From contig CAILUI010000217.1 in NCBI GenBank assembly GCA_903837355.1, positions 1 through 64,000 on the forward strand: a stretch of DNA of 64,000 nucleotides. The letters run 5' to 3'. A model generated the notes under the pieces. It was not told the origin of the DNA. It did not search any database and was given only the letters and a program-made list of their open reading frames with translations. Origin of the DNA: an uncultured Victivallales bacterium. GTDB taxonomy: Bacteria > Verrucomicrobiota > Lentisphaeria > Oligosphaerales > JAFGRS01. Both the position numbers and the translations under genes were made by a program. Shown in pieces: positions 46,300 through 56,151 of this stretch. Numbering within the stretch: the stretch's first letter is position 1; each line of letters begins with the position of its first letter.

Positions 46300-47331
46300 T
46301 TACGGATAGATCACTGGCAGGGTGCGGCCCAGCGCCGCGCTCTGGCCGGCCAGGTCCATGACGTGGATCGGACGCCGCGCGTACTCGGGTGTGATCACCA
46401 GCGGCTCACCCTTGGTCAGGTGGTCGCGGATGTTCTCGTAGAACTTCCAGCTCATGCCGCTCGGCACCGGCCCGGAACGCTCGACGCGGCCGCCCTCTTC
46501 CTGGCAGGTTGCCAACCACCGATCGGGGTTGATGACGAAGGTGCCCCTCGTCCCCGTGACCTCCAGCATCCCGCGCCGACCCGTCGAGTCAATGCTGGAC
46601 ATGATCAGGGTCAGCCACTGGCCATTGTCGAAACGGACGATGGCAGTGACCTCATCCTCGTTGGTGTCACCGCCATAGGGCGTGTGCTTGGCCCAGAAGC
46701 CCTTGTGGGCAAAGCCGGTCACCTCGACCATCCTGCCGCGCAGGATCTGCAGCGAGTACTCCAGGAAGTGCGCTCCCCAGTCGTAGAGGATGCCGCCGGA
46801 GATGGTCTTACTACTGCGCCACCACTTGCCGGGGCAACCGTAGTGGCAGGAGTGTGCCTCGACGCGGATGACCTCACCGATCATGCCGGCCTGGATCTGC
46901 TCGAGTGCGTGCATGATCCAGCCATCCCAATGCCGATTGTGGTAGGTGGACAGCATGACCCTATTCGCCGTGGCCGCGTCAATCATGGCATCACACTCGG
47001 CGGTGGTGATGGCGAACGGTTTCTCGGTGACCACATGGCGGCCGGCTTGCAGGCACTCGATGGCCAGAGGCGCATGGACATTGTGCGGCGTACAGATGGC
47101 AACCAGGTCAACCGGGCTCTGCCGCAGCATCTCCGTGGCCGAGGCGAAGGTCTCCACCTCGGGAAAGTCCGCCTTGGCCACCGGCAGACGACTGACATCG
47201 ATGTCGGCCACAGCCACGGGGGTCATCCCCGCACGCTTCATCTCGTGAAGATGATGCTTGGCAATGCTGAACGACGCCCCATAGCCGACCACGCCAACCT
47301 TGATCTGCCCTGCGCTCTTATACTTCTTCAT
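46300..47331 (-). CDS. Gfo/Idh/MocA-family oxidoreductase
   Basis: A 343-aa NAD(P)-dependent sugar-type dehydrogenase with Rossmann start VGVVGYGASFSIAKHH, the TEKPFA catalytic-Lys block and GGILYDWGAHFLEY with conserved Asp and His. It is closer to the canonical family than the 34.5-kb member, and the two are not recent duplicates. The ATG at 47331 has GGAG upstream; the longer frame is not plausible. It converges with the OYE/GltD gene (72 bases) and is divergent from the linalool-dehydratase-like gene. Substrate unknown. Confidence 0.88.
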   Translation of the reverse strand: MKKYKSAGQIKVGVVGYGASFSIAKHHLHEMKRAGMTPVAVADIDVSRLPVAKADFPEVETFASATEMLRQSPVDLVAICTPHNVHAPLAIECLQAGRHVVTEKPFAITTAECDAMIDAATANRVMLSTYHNRHWDGWIMHALEQIQAGMIGEVIRVEAHSCHYGCPGKWWRSSKTISGGILYDWGAHFLEYSLQILRGRMVEVTGFAHKGFWAKHTPYGGDTNEDEVTAIVRFDNGQWLTLIMSSIDSTGRRGMLEVTGTRGTFVINPDRWLATCQEEGGRVERSGPVPSGMSWKFYENIRDHLTKGEPLVITPEYARRPIHVMDLAGQSAALGRTLPVIYP

Positions 47332-47596
47332 CGCCCCTCGTCTCCTTCCTGCTGAACCCACCGGGCCGGCAGCACGCCGCCACGATTCATGAACACAGCC
47401 TGCAATGTACTCCACGGCGCGATGCGCTTCCATGCCGACGGCGCGAGGCGAGAATCACCGTGTGCTGGCAGCGCACCGGTTTCCGCGTGCCGTGCTGGCC
47501 GCGGTCCTCCTGCGAGGCTAGTGTGACCCACGCGTCGGTCGCTTGCCAGGTCCGGAGTGCCGCAGTGGGTCGAGGCGCGGCCAGCAGGAGTCAGCC

Positions 47597-49222
47597 TTGG
47601 CGCAGCAGAACACGCTAGACATCGGCCGTCCCGCGGTTCCACCGCGACGCCGGTCACCGTGGCGACGCCGGGGCGGCATCTGCCTCCTGGTGCTCATGGC
47701 GCTGGCGGCCGGCACCGTGATCCTGCTACGCTGGCGTTCGGCGTTGCCCGTGGGCAACGCCCCGGAAGCGCCGGAGGCGGTCGCTGCCTGGTGGGAGAAT
47801 CCGCCGCCCCTCAGCGACTCCGAGGCCGCCTTCCAGCGCTGGCTGGCCGCGATCACCTGCGACCTGCCCCGTGAACGCTGGCCAGAGCACTGGGCGATCG
47901 GCGGTGGACAGCATGGCGTCTTCAGCATCCGCTACCAGGCAGCCTTCGCCGGCTATGCGGCGGCAGCCCTCGGCATGCGTACGCCCGCCTATCCGGCGCT
48001 GACCCGGCGCATCCTTGAGAGCACGGTTGAGCACCTGACAGACCGCTCCGCCTGGTGCTACATCGGCTCCTACTGGAAAGACAAGCCGTGGTACCCGGAC
48101 CCCTGCGCCCGTGAGAACATCATGTACAGCGGCCATCTGCTGCAGTTGCTGGCGCTGCACGAGGCAATGAGCGGCGACACCCGTTACCGCACGGCCGGCG
48201 TGAACCTGGCCTGGGATGACAAGACCTCGTTCCACTACACCACCCTCTCCCTTGCCGAGGTGACCGCGCGCCAGATGCGGGAGAATCCATCCGGGGGCGT
48301 GGCCTGCGAACCGGGCCTCATCTTCTTCCCCTGCAACAACCACCCGCAGATCGCGCTGCGACTCCTGGAAGGAATGGGCTGCGGCGACTGGACACAGGAG
48401 CGCCGCACCTGGGAGTCCTGGGCCTTGCAGAGCTATGCGAGCAACCTGGGCGGCGGCGCCTTCAAACTGCTCTACCACCAAGGCAGCCGCATGTTCGTGC
48501 CACGCGGGCATCCGGGACTGGACGGCTGGAGCCTGCTCTGGTATGCGCCCTGGGCGTCCAGCCCGGCAGGCGTGCGCCGGATCTGGCGCAGCGCACGTCA
48601 GCATATCGACCTGGACCAGTTCCCGGTGGCCGGCACAGCGGCCGACGCCAGCGCCGCGGATCAGCGCGGCGCGACCTGCTGTAACCCGGTGCAAGTGCCA
48701 CTCTCGTCGGTGGCCTCCTTTCTCGCCCCGGCCGCGCGCGCCTGCGGGGACACTGAGACCGCCACCCGGCTTGAGGCCTGGCTGGATGCGGGCTTCCGGC
48801 GCACCGAAAACGGCAAAACCTGGCTCGCAACCGACCCTGAATGGCAGATCGGAGTGACTGCCAACCGGGCGCTTTCAGCCGCTCTGGAAAACGGCTCTGA
48901 CCTGCGCGGCCTGGTCCAACGCCCGCTGCCCCGCGAGTGGTTCACCGGCCCACTGGTGGCCCGCGTCGATCCGCCCGAGGCCACCGTCTATGCGGCGCGA
49001 CGCGACGGCGGAGACCTGGTCGTGAGCCTCGACGGTGGTGGTCAGACCGTGACCCTCGAGCTGGCCAACGTCGACCATATCCGCGCCGTCGAAGGCGTGC
49101 CCGCGGAATGCTGCCGTTTGGAGGGACCCCGGCTGACGCTGGAGCGCTGCCCGCGAGTCACTCTCCGGGTACTCCTGTCGGCGGCGGCGACGCCCGCCCG
49201 GACGCCGCCGGCGGAACGCTAG
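47597..49222 (+). CDS. Membrane-anchored linalool dehydratase/isomerase-like protein
   Basis: A 541-aa protein with one N-terminal membrane helix (about 28-46) after a basic segment, so the rest is probably periplasmic. It has an (alpha/alpha)6-barrel look with blocks RYQAAFAGYAAAALG, YWKDKPWYPDPCARENIMYSGH and ACEPGLIFFPCNNHP that resemble linalool dehydratase/isomerase. Cys237 and Cys246 are nine apart, the spacing I recall for the two active-site cysteines of the Castellaniella enzyme. The start is TTG 47597, supported by AGGAG six bases upstream. A true terpene substrate is unproven; the family contains many uncharacterised members. Confidence 0.6.
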   Translation: MAQQNTLDIGRPAVPPRRRSPWRRRGGICLLVLMALAAGTVILLRWRSALPVGNAPEAPEAVAAWWENPPPLSDSEAAFQRWLAAITCDLPRERWPEHWAIGGGQHGVFSIRYQAAFAGYAAAALGMRTPAYPALTRRILESTVEHLTDRSAWCYIGSYWKDKPWYPDPCARENIMYSGHLLQLLALHEAMSGDTRYRTAGVNLAWDDKTSFHYTTLSLAEVTARQMRENPSGGVACEPGLIFFPCNNHPQIALRLLEGMGCGDWTQERRTWESWALQSYASNLGGGAFKLLYHQGSRMFVPRGHPGLDGWSLLWYAPWASSPAGVRRIWRSARQHIDLDQFPVAGTAADASAADQRGATCCNPVQVPLSSVASFLAPAARACGDTETATRLEAWLDAGFRRTENGKTWLATDPEWQIGVTANRALSAALENGSDLRGLVQRPLPREWFTGPLVARVDPPEATVYAARRDGGDLVVSLDGGGQTVTLELANVDHIRAVEGVPAECCRLEGPRLTLERCPRVTLRVLLSAAATPARTPPAER

Positions 49223-50168
49223 CCTCGGCCGTCGGCCGAGGGCTGCCCGTGGCCGAGACCGGGGTCACGGTCACGCTGCGCAGATTGGCTGCGAGCGGGA
49301 AGGTAAACGTCGGCGCACCCGTGAACAGTGCCGCCGCAAAGTCGAGCATCGCCAGATTCCCGGACATCTCGATGCCGACCGGCGGGACAAAGAGGTTGGC
49401 GACCGCCCCCTTCAGCGCCCCCTTGAACCGGTCAGCGAACGAGTTCCCCGCCTGGGCGTCACGGAGCGACGCCAGGCTGACCTCCATGCGCGCGGGCGCG
49501 GCCGTCCGCACAAAGCCTAGAGACGCGACGTAGGCCACGGCATCGGCCCGGACGCCCCAGGCATCGGGAGTGCCAGAGATCGACCCCAGGCCGATGCGTA
49601 CTGGACTGGGACTACGGCCGCCGGTGAAAGTCATCGTTACCCGCTGCACGACAGGTACCCCACCGACGTAGTCCCCCTTTGCCTCCAGCATGCAGTCCCC
49701 CTCGCCCTCAATCCGAATGTAGCCAAGAATGTCGCTCAGCCGCTCTCCCCCGCGCAAGCGTTCGGCGTTCCGGCTGACCATCGCGCTGTGGTCGTAGTCA
49801 TTCTGCAGTGCGCCTGTCCCGAGCAGCCCGAATTGACAGCGCAGCGTGAACATTCCCCCGTTCCGCACGCGCTCGATGCCCTTGAGTATGGCCCGTTGCG
49901 TATTCCCGGCGCTGAGGGTGCAATCCACCGGCTCGGGAGAGATCAGCGGCACGAAATACATGAAGTCTCTGACCAGGCTGCCGGCGTCGCTGCCGCGCCC
50001 GCACGCCAGGTCCAGGCGCAGGGTCGGCCCGGTCGGCGGGAGCGCCCCCGCACCCCGGCCCACCTCCGCTGCCGGTGTCGTCGCGGCCCGGGCTGACAGC
50101 AACGTGCCGCATCCCAGGAGGGCCAGCAGCAGCGGAAGGGCCACCCTAAGACGTTGCCAGATAGGCAC
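49158..50168 (-). CDS. Exported protein of unknown function
   Basis: A 336-aa protein starting at GTG 50168 with GGGAG upstream. A hydrophobic signal (LRVALPLLLALLGC) could be a lipobox or a Sec signal cut after SARA. The mature part is mostly beta strands with few charged clusters and no motif I recognise; it ends in a Pro/Ala/Ser-rich tail. Its last 65 bases overlap, tail to tail, the end of the preceding plus-strand gene. It lies 105 bases downstream of the MacB-like permease gene on the same strand, so it could be the last gene of the efflux operon. Confidence 0.6.
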   Translation of the reverse strand: MPIWQRLRVALPLLLALLGCGTLLSARAATTPAAEVGRGAGALPPTGPTLRLDLACGRGSDAGSLVRDFMYFVPLISPEPVDCTLSAGNTQRAILKGIERVRNGGMFTLRCQFGLLGTGALQNDYDHSAMVSRNAERLRGGERLSDILGYIRIEGEGDCMLEAKGDYVGGVPVVQRVTMTFTGGRSPSPVRIGLGSISGTPDAWGVRADAVAYVASLGFVRTAAPARMEVSLASLRDAQAGNSFADRFKGALKGAVANLFVPPVGIEMSGNLAMLDFAAALFTGAPTFTFPLAANLRSVTVTPVSATGSPRPTAEASVPPAASGRASPPPTGVPGE

Positions 50169-50273
50169 GATTTGACTCCCGCTTCTGGGCCTGGCAGACA
50201 CGCGCGGACCTGGCCAGTCAGCCCCTCCCACCCCGCCGCCCCCGAGCCTATGGCAGAACGCTCTGCGCGCGCC

Positions 50274-51542
50274 CTACTCGTGGCGCAGGGCCTCAATCGG
50301 ATCCAATCTGGCTGCCCGCACGGCCGGATAGATGCCGAAGACCATGCCAATGCCCATACTGATACCCAGGGACAACACCAGGCTGAAAGGGGTCACCACG
50401 GTGGGCATCTCGGCGACCTTGGTGATCAGCCAGGGAATCAGCATCCCGATCCCCATGCCGACCAACCCGCCCGTCATGGACAGCACCACAGTCTCAATCA
50501 GGAACTGGGCCACGATCTGCCGGCGCTTGGCGCCAATAGCCCGACGGATGCCGATTTCGCGGGTTCGCTCCGTCACCGACGCCAGCATGATATTCATGAT
50601 GCCGATGCCGCCCACCAGGAGGCTGATCCCGGCGATCGATCCCAACACGATGTTAAACGTCCGCTTGGTCGCCTCCGCCTGCCGCAACAGCGCCAGCGGA
50701 ACGCTGATCCGATAGTCCTTCCGCTTGTGGAAGGTCTGCAACATGCGCTCGATCGCGGCGGCGCAACGCTCAACGTTCCCCAGATCGTCCACTTCAACGA
50801 TAATCTGGTGCAGTTCCACATTCTCCCGCACTTGCGTGCCGCCCTTGTTCTGGACGAACAGGTCCCCGAAGCGCTCTTTCGCGGTGCGCATCGGAATGTA
50901 GGCGTCCGTCTCCTGATCAGGGGTCTGCATGGCACCCTCGGAGGCGGCTTCGCTGCGGATAATGCCCACAACCTCGAAGTAGTTGCCGCCGATGCGCACC
51001 TCGCTGCCGAGAGACGCTTGTCCAGCCAGCAGGCGCCGGGCGCCGTGCTCGGTCAGTACGGCCACATTGCTGGTGTCGATGGAGTCCTGCACAGACAGGA
51101 CGCGACCGGCCACCAGCGGTCGTTGCACCAGGTCGAACCACACCGGATCCGTGCCGACCACACGCAGGTCCAGAGTCCGCGTCCCGACTCGGCCCTCCTT
51201 CTGGACCAGCTTGACCGGCACCACGCGCCTGACGCTCGGAAAACACTCCGCGAGACGCTCGACATCCTCATACTGCAGGCCGTACATGCTCACCGCGAAG
51301 CGGCCCATTGAAGTCGTCGTCTCATCCGTCGGCTTGCTGGCCGTGATGATGATGTTATGACTACCCAACCGGCGGATCTGCTCCATCGCCACCTGGCTGG
51401 CGCCTTCGCCCACCGCCAACATCGCGATCACACTGCCCACACCGAACACGACGCCAAGCACGGTCAGGAGACTGCGCAGCTTGTGCAGCAACAGGTTGCG
51501 CACTCCAAGCTGAATATCGCGCAACAGACGGACGGATTTCAC
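50274..51542 (-). CDS. MacB-like ABC transporter permease
   Basis: A 422-aa FtsX-like permease with one N-terminal and three C-terminal membrane helices around a periplasmic MacB-PCD domain (about 45-250). The GIGIMNIMLASVTERTREIG block and the C-terminal YPAVRAARLDPIEALRHE are diagnostic. Its GTG start overlaps the stop of the ATPase gene (GTGA, 51539-51542). Together with the ATPase, HlyD-type adaptor and TolC-type duct it forms a tripartite mechanotransmission efflux pump for toxins, peptides or lipophilic compounds. Confidence 0.9.
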   Translation of the reverse strand: MKSVRLLRDIQLGVRNLLLHKLRSLLTVLGVVFGVGSVIAMLAVGEGASQVAMEQIRRLGSHNIIITASKPTDETTTSMGRFAVSMYGLQYEDVERLAECFPSVRRVVPVKLVQKEGRVGTRTLDLRVVGTDPVWFDLVQRPLVAGRVLSVQDSIDTSNVAVLTEHGARRLLAGQASLGSEVRIGGNYFEVVGIIRSEAASEGAMQTPDQETDAYIPMRTAKERFGDLFVQNKGGTQVRENVELHQIIVEVDDLGNVERCAAAIERMLQTFHKRKDYRISVPLALLRQAEATKRTFNIVLGSIAGISLLVGGIGIMNIMLASVTERTREIGIRRAIGAKRRQIVAQFLIETVVLSMTGGLVGMGIGMLIPWLITKVAEMPTVVTPFSLVLSLGISMGIGMVFGIYPAVRAARLDPIEALRHE

Positions 51543-52240
51543 CGGCGGACCTCCTCGAGACGCTCGATGAGCCCGTCCCGCATATGCAGTTGGTGTCCGG
51601 CATGCGCGGCAACGTCCGCCTCGTGGGTCACCATGATGATGGTCTTACCCTGCCCGTTGAGCTCACCGAGAAGGCGCATGATGTCCGCACCGGTGGCTGA
51701 GTCCAGATTGCCGGTGGGTTCGTCAGCCAGCAGCAACACGGGGTCGTTCACCAATGACCGCGCAATGGCCACCCGCTGCTGCTGGCCGCCGGAGAGCTCC
51801 CGTGGGCGGTGCTGGAGCCGGTCGGCCAGCCCCACCCGGCCGGCCAACTCGCGGGCCCGCTTGGCACTGGAGCGCGCATCCCAGCCCAGGTAGTACAGCG
51901 GCAGGGCGATGTTCTCCTCAACCGTCAACTGCGGGATCAGATTGAAGCTCTGGAAAATGAAGCCGAGGTGTTTGAGGCGAATGTCGCTGAGCTCGGTATC
52001 CCCCAGGTCGCTGACGTCAATGCCGTTCAGCAGGTAGGTGCCCTCGGTGGGGCGATCCAGACAGCCCAGCAGGTTCAGCAACGTGCTCTTGCCGGAACCG
52101 CTGGGACCCATGATCGCCCAGAAAGCGCCGCGCCGAATCGCAAACGAGACCCCGTTCAGGGCGCGGACCTCCTGGCCACCCATGGGGTAGACCTTACGGA
52201 CGCCGCGGACCTCCACGGTTGTCTGGGCACTATCGGCCAT
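51539..52240 (-). CDS. MacB/LolD-type ABC ATPase
   Basis: A 233-aa ATPase with Walker [10 protein letters not shown], signature LSGGQQQR, Walker [12 protein letters not shown] and switch His in VTHEAD. The EPTGNLD signature and length place it in the MacB/LolD/FtsE group that pairs with FtsX-like permeases, here as a separate polypeptide from the permease. The genes overlap by four bases. It starts 72 bases after the HlyD-type adaptor gene. Confidence 0.92.
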   Translation of the reverse strand: MADSAQTTVEVRGVRKVYPMGGQEVRALNGVSFAIRRGAFWAIMGPSGSGKSTLLNLLGCLDRPTEGTYLLNGIDVSDLGDTELSDIRLKHLGFIFQSFNLIPQLTVEENIALPLYYLGWDARSSAKRARELAGRVGLADRLQHRPRELSGGQQQRVAIARSLVNDPVLLLADEPTGNLDSATGADIMRLLGELNGQGKTIIMVTHEADVAAHAGHQLHMRDGLIERLEEVRR

Positions 52241-52312
52241 TCAGGAGCCTCCGGACGGGTCCAGGAATCAGCGCTGCGGACGCACGGCGCGCCAACGCCG
52301 GCGGCCAGAGCT

Positions 52313-54166
52313 TCAGGGCGGCGCAACCGCGGGTGCGGCCCCCGGGGCTGCACCCGGCTGTTCGCGCGACCGCCGCCGTTGGCCAAACTGCGCCCGCGCA
52401 GCTTCGCGCTCCTCGGGCGTCATCTTCTCAAAGCGCTCTTTCATCCGGGCCATGGCCTCGGGCGTCATCGCCGGCCGGCCGCCCTCTGCAGGCGCCTCGG
52501 CAGGACCCTTCAGGTCGCCCTCTGCCTGAGCTCCCTCCGCGGGCCCCTTCGGCACCCCTTCCCCGCGCCCGCCTGCCGGGCCTTGGCCTGGGCCGGCAGG
52601 CCGCGCCCCCCCATTGGGCCGTACCTCAGCCGTGGGACGGGGTGGAATCGGGACGTCCCCGATCGGCGCCGGTCGGTCCAGCGCGGTAGTGCCATCCAAC
52701 GGGGGCGTCATCAGCACGCTCTCCCCGGCCTTCAGGCCCGACAGGACATGCACCATGCGGTTATTGTCCATGCCAATCTCAACCTCGCGGGGGGTCGTCA
52801 CGCCATTCGCCCGAACGTGCACCAGCGGTTTGCCGTTGGCGCGGACGACGCATTGCACCGGGACAAACAGCGCCTTCTCGTACCGCGCCACCACGATCTC
52901 CGAGGCGCAGGTCATCCCCGTCCGCAACACATCGCCGCCGCCGTCGATATGGATCTCGGTCGCGTACACCTTGAGATCCGGGTTCATGAACATGCTCTGC
53001 GCATCCGGCATCGGCGCGATCTTGGCGACCGTTCCGGTCAACTCGCGACCCGGCAAGGCATCGACCGTAACGCGCACCGGCAGACCGGCGTAGATCTTCT
53101 TCAGGCTGGACTCATGCACCTTCACCGTCGCCATGAACGTATCGGCAGTGGGCAGGTAGATCAGCTCCTGACGCTCATGCACCTCCTGGCCTTCCGCCAA
53201 GGGCTCGACATTGCCGCGGAAACTAAACTGCGTGCTCGTCGCATAGACCACAACGCCGCTGGCCGGGGCCGTGATCTTGGCCTTGCCGATCTGCTCGTCC
53301 AGCTTCTGCAGCTTGTCCTTCTGACGCGAGAACTCCGACTCCCGTGCGGCCAGGTCGGCCTCCGCCTGGGTGACGTTCGAGGCCGACTTCGTCCGGGTTC
53401 GTTCCAGCGCCATCTCGAACTGCGTGACGTCGCTGGTCAGCTTGTCGAGTTGGCGCGTGTAGGTGAACTCCTCCAGCAGCTTCAGTTGGTTCCGCGCCAG
53501 GTCAAGGTCCAACTTGGCCTTCTGCGCCGCCAGGCGGTCGGCCTGCAGCTCGGTCTCAGACACGTACTTCTCATTGAAAAGCTGTTGCGACCACTTCTCA
53601 CTCTCCGCCTTGCGCTGGACTTCCTCCTCGGACAGCGCGATCCGCCCCTTCAACTCGGTCTGCTGGTTCGGGTACTCGCCGTCCTTGTAGTTCCGCACGT
53701 CCTCCTTGGCGAAACGCAAGGCCAGTTCGGCCTTCTCGACGTCGGAACGGGCCTGGTTCTTCACGACTTCGAGATTCTCCCGCGAACTGACAAAGGCTGC
53801 GTCCCCGTTCCGCACCCGGATGTCTTGCTCGACGCGGGCATCCTGCAACGCGGTCACATCCAGCTCAACCAGCAGGTCGCCCTTCTCCGCCTGCCGCCCC
53901 TCAGGAACCAGGAAGAGAATCGTGCTGCGCCCCTCGAGCTGACTCTTGAGCACGATGGTCTCTCGCGGCTTGATGGTTCCCGGCTCAGTCACGCTGATGA
54001 CCAAGGGCCCTTCCTGCACCGCGCAGGTCAGAATAGCCCGCTCGCTCTGCAACGCCGCGGCGGCCCGGCGCTGCCGGAACCACCAGCCGGCCACCACGAC
54101 CACGATGAGCACAGCGCCGATCCACGCCAGCCCCCGGAGAAGACGCGTTCCCGAACCGTTACCCAT
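52313..54166 (-). CDS. HlyD/MacA-type periplasmic adaptor with extended C terminus
   Basis: A 617-aa membrane-fusion protein. One N-terminal membrane helix (about 10-30) is followed by a split lipoyl domain, a long coiled-coil hairpin (about 115-285), and beta-barrel and membrane-proximal domains (VTVDALPGRELTGTVAKIAP). The last 130 residues are an unusual Pro/Gly/Ala/Glu-rich tail with MTPEAMARMKERFEKMTPEE, found in some efflux adaptors of PVC-type bacteria. The start overlaps the TolC stop by one base (TGATG), so translation is coupled. Confidence 0.88.
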   Translation of the reverse strand: MGNGSGTRLLRGLAWIGAVLIVVVVAGWWFRQRRAAAALQSERAILTCAVQEGPLVISVTEPGTIKPRETIVLKSQLEGRSTILFLVPEGRQAEKGDLLVELDVTALQDARVEQDIRVRNGDAAFVSSRENLEVVKNQARSDVEKAELALRFAKEDVRNYKDGEYPNQQTELKGRIALSEEEVQRKAESEKWSQQLFNEKYVSETELQADRLAAQKAKLDLDLARNQLKLLEEFTYTRQLDKLTSDVTQFEMALERTRTKSASNVTQAEADLAARESEFSRQKDKLQKLDEQIGKAKITAPASGVVVYATSTQFSFRGNVEPLAEGQEVHERQELIYLPTADTFMATVKVHESSLKKIYAGLPVRVTVDALPGRELTGTVAKIAPMPDAQSMFMNPDLKVYATEIHIDGGGDVLRTGMTCASEIVVARYEKALFVPVQCVVRANGKPLVHVRANGVTTPREVEIGMDNNRMVHVLSGLKAGESVLMTPPLDGTTALDRPAPIGDVPIPPRPTAEVRPNGGARPAGPGQGPAGGRGEGVPKGPAEGAQAEGDLKGPAEAPAEGGRPAMTPEAMARMKERFEKMTPEEREAARAQFGQRRRSREQPGAAPGAAPAVAPP

Positions 54167-56040
54167 CAGGGAGCCCTTTCCGGACTGTACTCCTGCCAGA
54201 TCCCGTCAACCGTGACCTCGAGTTTGCCCATGTCACGCTGGATGTCCCACTCGGCAGTCCGGTAGGACACCAACGCAGAGATCAGCGAGTTCTGTGCCGA
54301 CAACAGCGCGTCCTGCGCCTCGAGCAGATCGCGGATGGCAGCCCGTCCGGCCTGCAGAAACATGTCCGTGCTGCGTACGCGCTTCTCCGCCAAGCGCACG
54401 GCTTGCGACTGGTTGAAGACACCCTCCCGGGCCTGCATCAGAGACCGCAAGTCGTCCCGCACCTGGAGCTTGATATCGTCCTCTGCGGCCTGGTAGTCAC
54501 GCACCGACTGCTCCAGACGGATCAGGCTGTCACGGTAGGCGTTGCGCTCTCTGGTGCGCTCGAACGGCAGGTCCATGGTCAGCAGCGCTGACGTGCTCGT
54601 CGTCTCCGCCCCCCAGGAGGCGTTGGGGCTGTTTGCCGAACCGGGACTGCGGCTCTCGCCAACGCTGACCTTCCCTAGCAGCGTCAACTCCGCCCGCAGG
54701 TTGTCGGCAGCCACCATGATCTCGCGCTGCGCATCCTCGACCCGCTCGGCGGCAACGCGTAGATCCGGTCGGCAATCCAACGCCTGGCGGACCGCCGCCG
54801 ACTCGGCCAGCTCCAGCGGGCCCGCACTCTCGCCCCGCGGCTCGGTCAGCGTCACCGGGGCATCCGCGGGCGGGACCGTACCTTTGTAGTCGGCAACATC
54901 GATCCCCGCAGTCAGTTCCACGGCCCGGGCCTGCAAGCGCACGAGTTCGTCGTCCACCAACTCCAGACGTGCATCGGGCGGCAAGCCCAGCGTCATCTTG
55001 AAGCGGTCGAGGCTGCGCTCCAGGCTGAAGCGCCCCTGCACCCAACTCTCACGGGCGCGCAGTTCATTCTGCACGGCCTGGTCGAACTGGTACTCCGGCA
55101 GCCGGCCCGAGTCCGCCAGACGGCGACTCCGCCGGGTCGACGCTACCAGACTCTTGTAGTTCTCCTCCTGGTTAGCTACCCGCCCGCGAGCCAGGAGCAC
55201 ACTCAGGTACTCGGTGGCGACCTTCACCGCAAACTGACGCTTGAACTGCTCGAAATCGTAGATGGCATACACCGTGTCGCGCTCCGCTTGCCGCAGCGGC
55301 TCGGTGGTGATCAGGCGGCCGGCGCCACGCAGCAAGGGCACCGTCAGCGAGGCGTCGCCCACCAGGCCCAGCGACGACGAGCGCTCCTGATTCAGCAAGC
55401 GAACCAAGTCCACAGCAATCGCGGCCGACAACTCGGAACCGTTGCGGAAAGTCCGCGACGCCTTCCCGTCGGCGCTGCCTTGGCTCCCATAGCGCCGACT
55501 CCCCCCGTTCGGACTGTCCTCAAACAGGCCCGACAGCAGACCCGTAAAGGTCGTGCGAAACTCCTTCCGCTCCAGGTCTAAGGCCAGCGCAGCACGGAAC
55601 ACACGATCCTTCGCCTGCTGGAATTCACGGCTGTTGCGAGCCGCGATCTGCAGCACCTCCGCCAAGGTGGGTTTCAGCACCGCATCCCCACTCCAGCGCG
55701 TCTCGCCGGACGCGCCCGGCGGTAGGTGCCGCGCCCGCTGCCAGTACTCGTTATCCTGGAGATCGCGCAGGGCCAGACTGGCAGGGCCGCCGTGCGCCAG
55801 GTCCTGACCCAGGAGCAGGCGCCGACGAAGCGTATCGGCAGGACTGTCGACGCTGACGGCTTCGCTGCGCCCCAACCTCTCCTGCTGCGTCGTGGCAATG
55901 ATCCCTTCGGCCACGCGGTCTGCCTGGGTGCGCCAGCCTTCCGGGCTCCGGCATCCCGTCAGTAATGCCAGCGCCGTAGCCAGCAGAACCGGCCGCTGCC
56001 AAACCGCTGAATGGGTACCGTGCTGCATCCTCGCGCCCAT
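54166..56040 (-). CDS. TolC-family outer-membrane efflux lipoprotein
   Basis: A 624-aa outer-membrane channel. A lipobox (LALLTGC, Cys about 25) makes it an OprM-like lipoprotein. Two long helical repeats with TLAEVLQIAARNSREFQQAKDR and RLAEKRVRSTDMFLQAGRA fit the outer-membrane-efflux fold; an insert near 150-200 is longer than usual. ATG 56040 or 56028 may start it; neither has a strong ribosome site. It is the first gene of the efflux operon, and its promoter and TetR-type operator lie at 56120-56180. Confidence 0.87.
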   Translation of the reverse strand: MGARMQHGTHSAVWQRPVLLATALALLTGCRSPEGWRTQADRVAEGIIATTQQERLGRSEAVSVDSPADTLRRRLLLGQDLAHGGPASLALRDLQDNEYWQRARHLPPGASGETRWSGDAVLKPTLAEVLQIAARNSREFQQAKDRVFRAALALDLERKEFRTTFTGLLSGLFEDSPNGGSRRYGSQGSADGKASRTFRNGSELSAAIAVDLVRLLNQERSSSLGLVGDASLTVPLLRGAGRLITTEPLRQAERDTVYAIYDFEQFKRQFAVKVATEYLSVLLARGRVANQEENYKSLVASTRRSRRLADSGRLPEYQFDQAVQNELRARESWVQGRFSLERSLDRFKMTLGLPPDARLELVDDELVRLQARAVELTAGIDVADYKGTVPPADAPVTLTEPRGESAGPLELAESAAVRQALDCRPDLRVAAERVEDAQREIMVAADNLRAELTLLGKVSVGESRSPGSANSPNASWGAETTSTSALLTMDLPFERTRERNAYRDSLIRLEQSVRDYQAAEDDIKLQVRDDLRSLMQAREGVFNQSQAVRLAEKRVRSTDMFLQAGRAAIRDLLEAQDALLSAQNSLISALVSYRTAEWDIQRDMGKLEVTVDGIWQEYSPERAP

Positions 56041-56119
56041 GCCCCCACCGGAACGCCCGATACTCGCCACTTTCAGACTGGCCACCAGGCTCAGCCGTAA
56101 CCGCACCGTGACTGGATCA

Positions 56120-56137
56120 GAACTGACCAGTCAGTTC
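56120..56137 (-). promoter_or_regulatory. TetR-type operator of the efflux operon
   Basis: GAACTGACCAGTCAGTTC, a perfect palindrome with eight-base arms and a two-base centre, lies just downstream of the predicted transcription start, a position where a bound repressor blocks initiation. It matches the 28.6-kb site at 14 of 18 bases. No intact TetR gene is in the window. Confidence 0.65.
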
Positions 56138-56151
56138 CGCCAATGCTGGAT

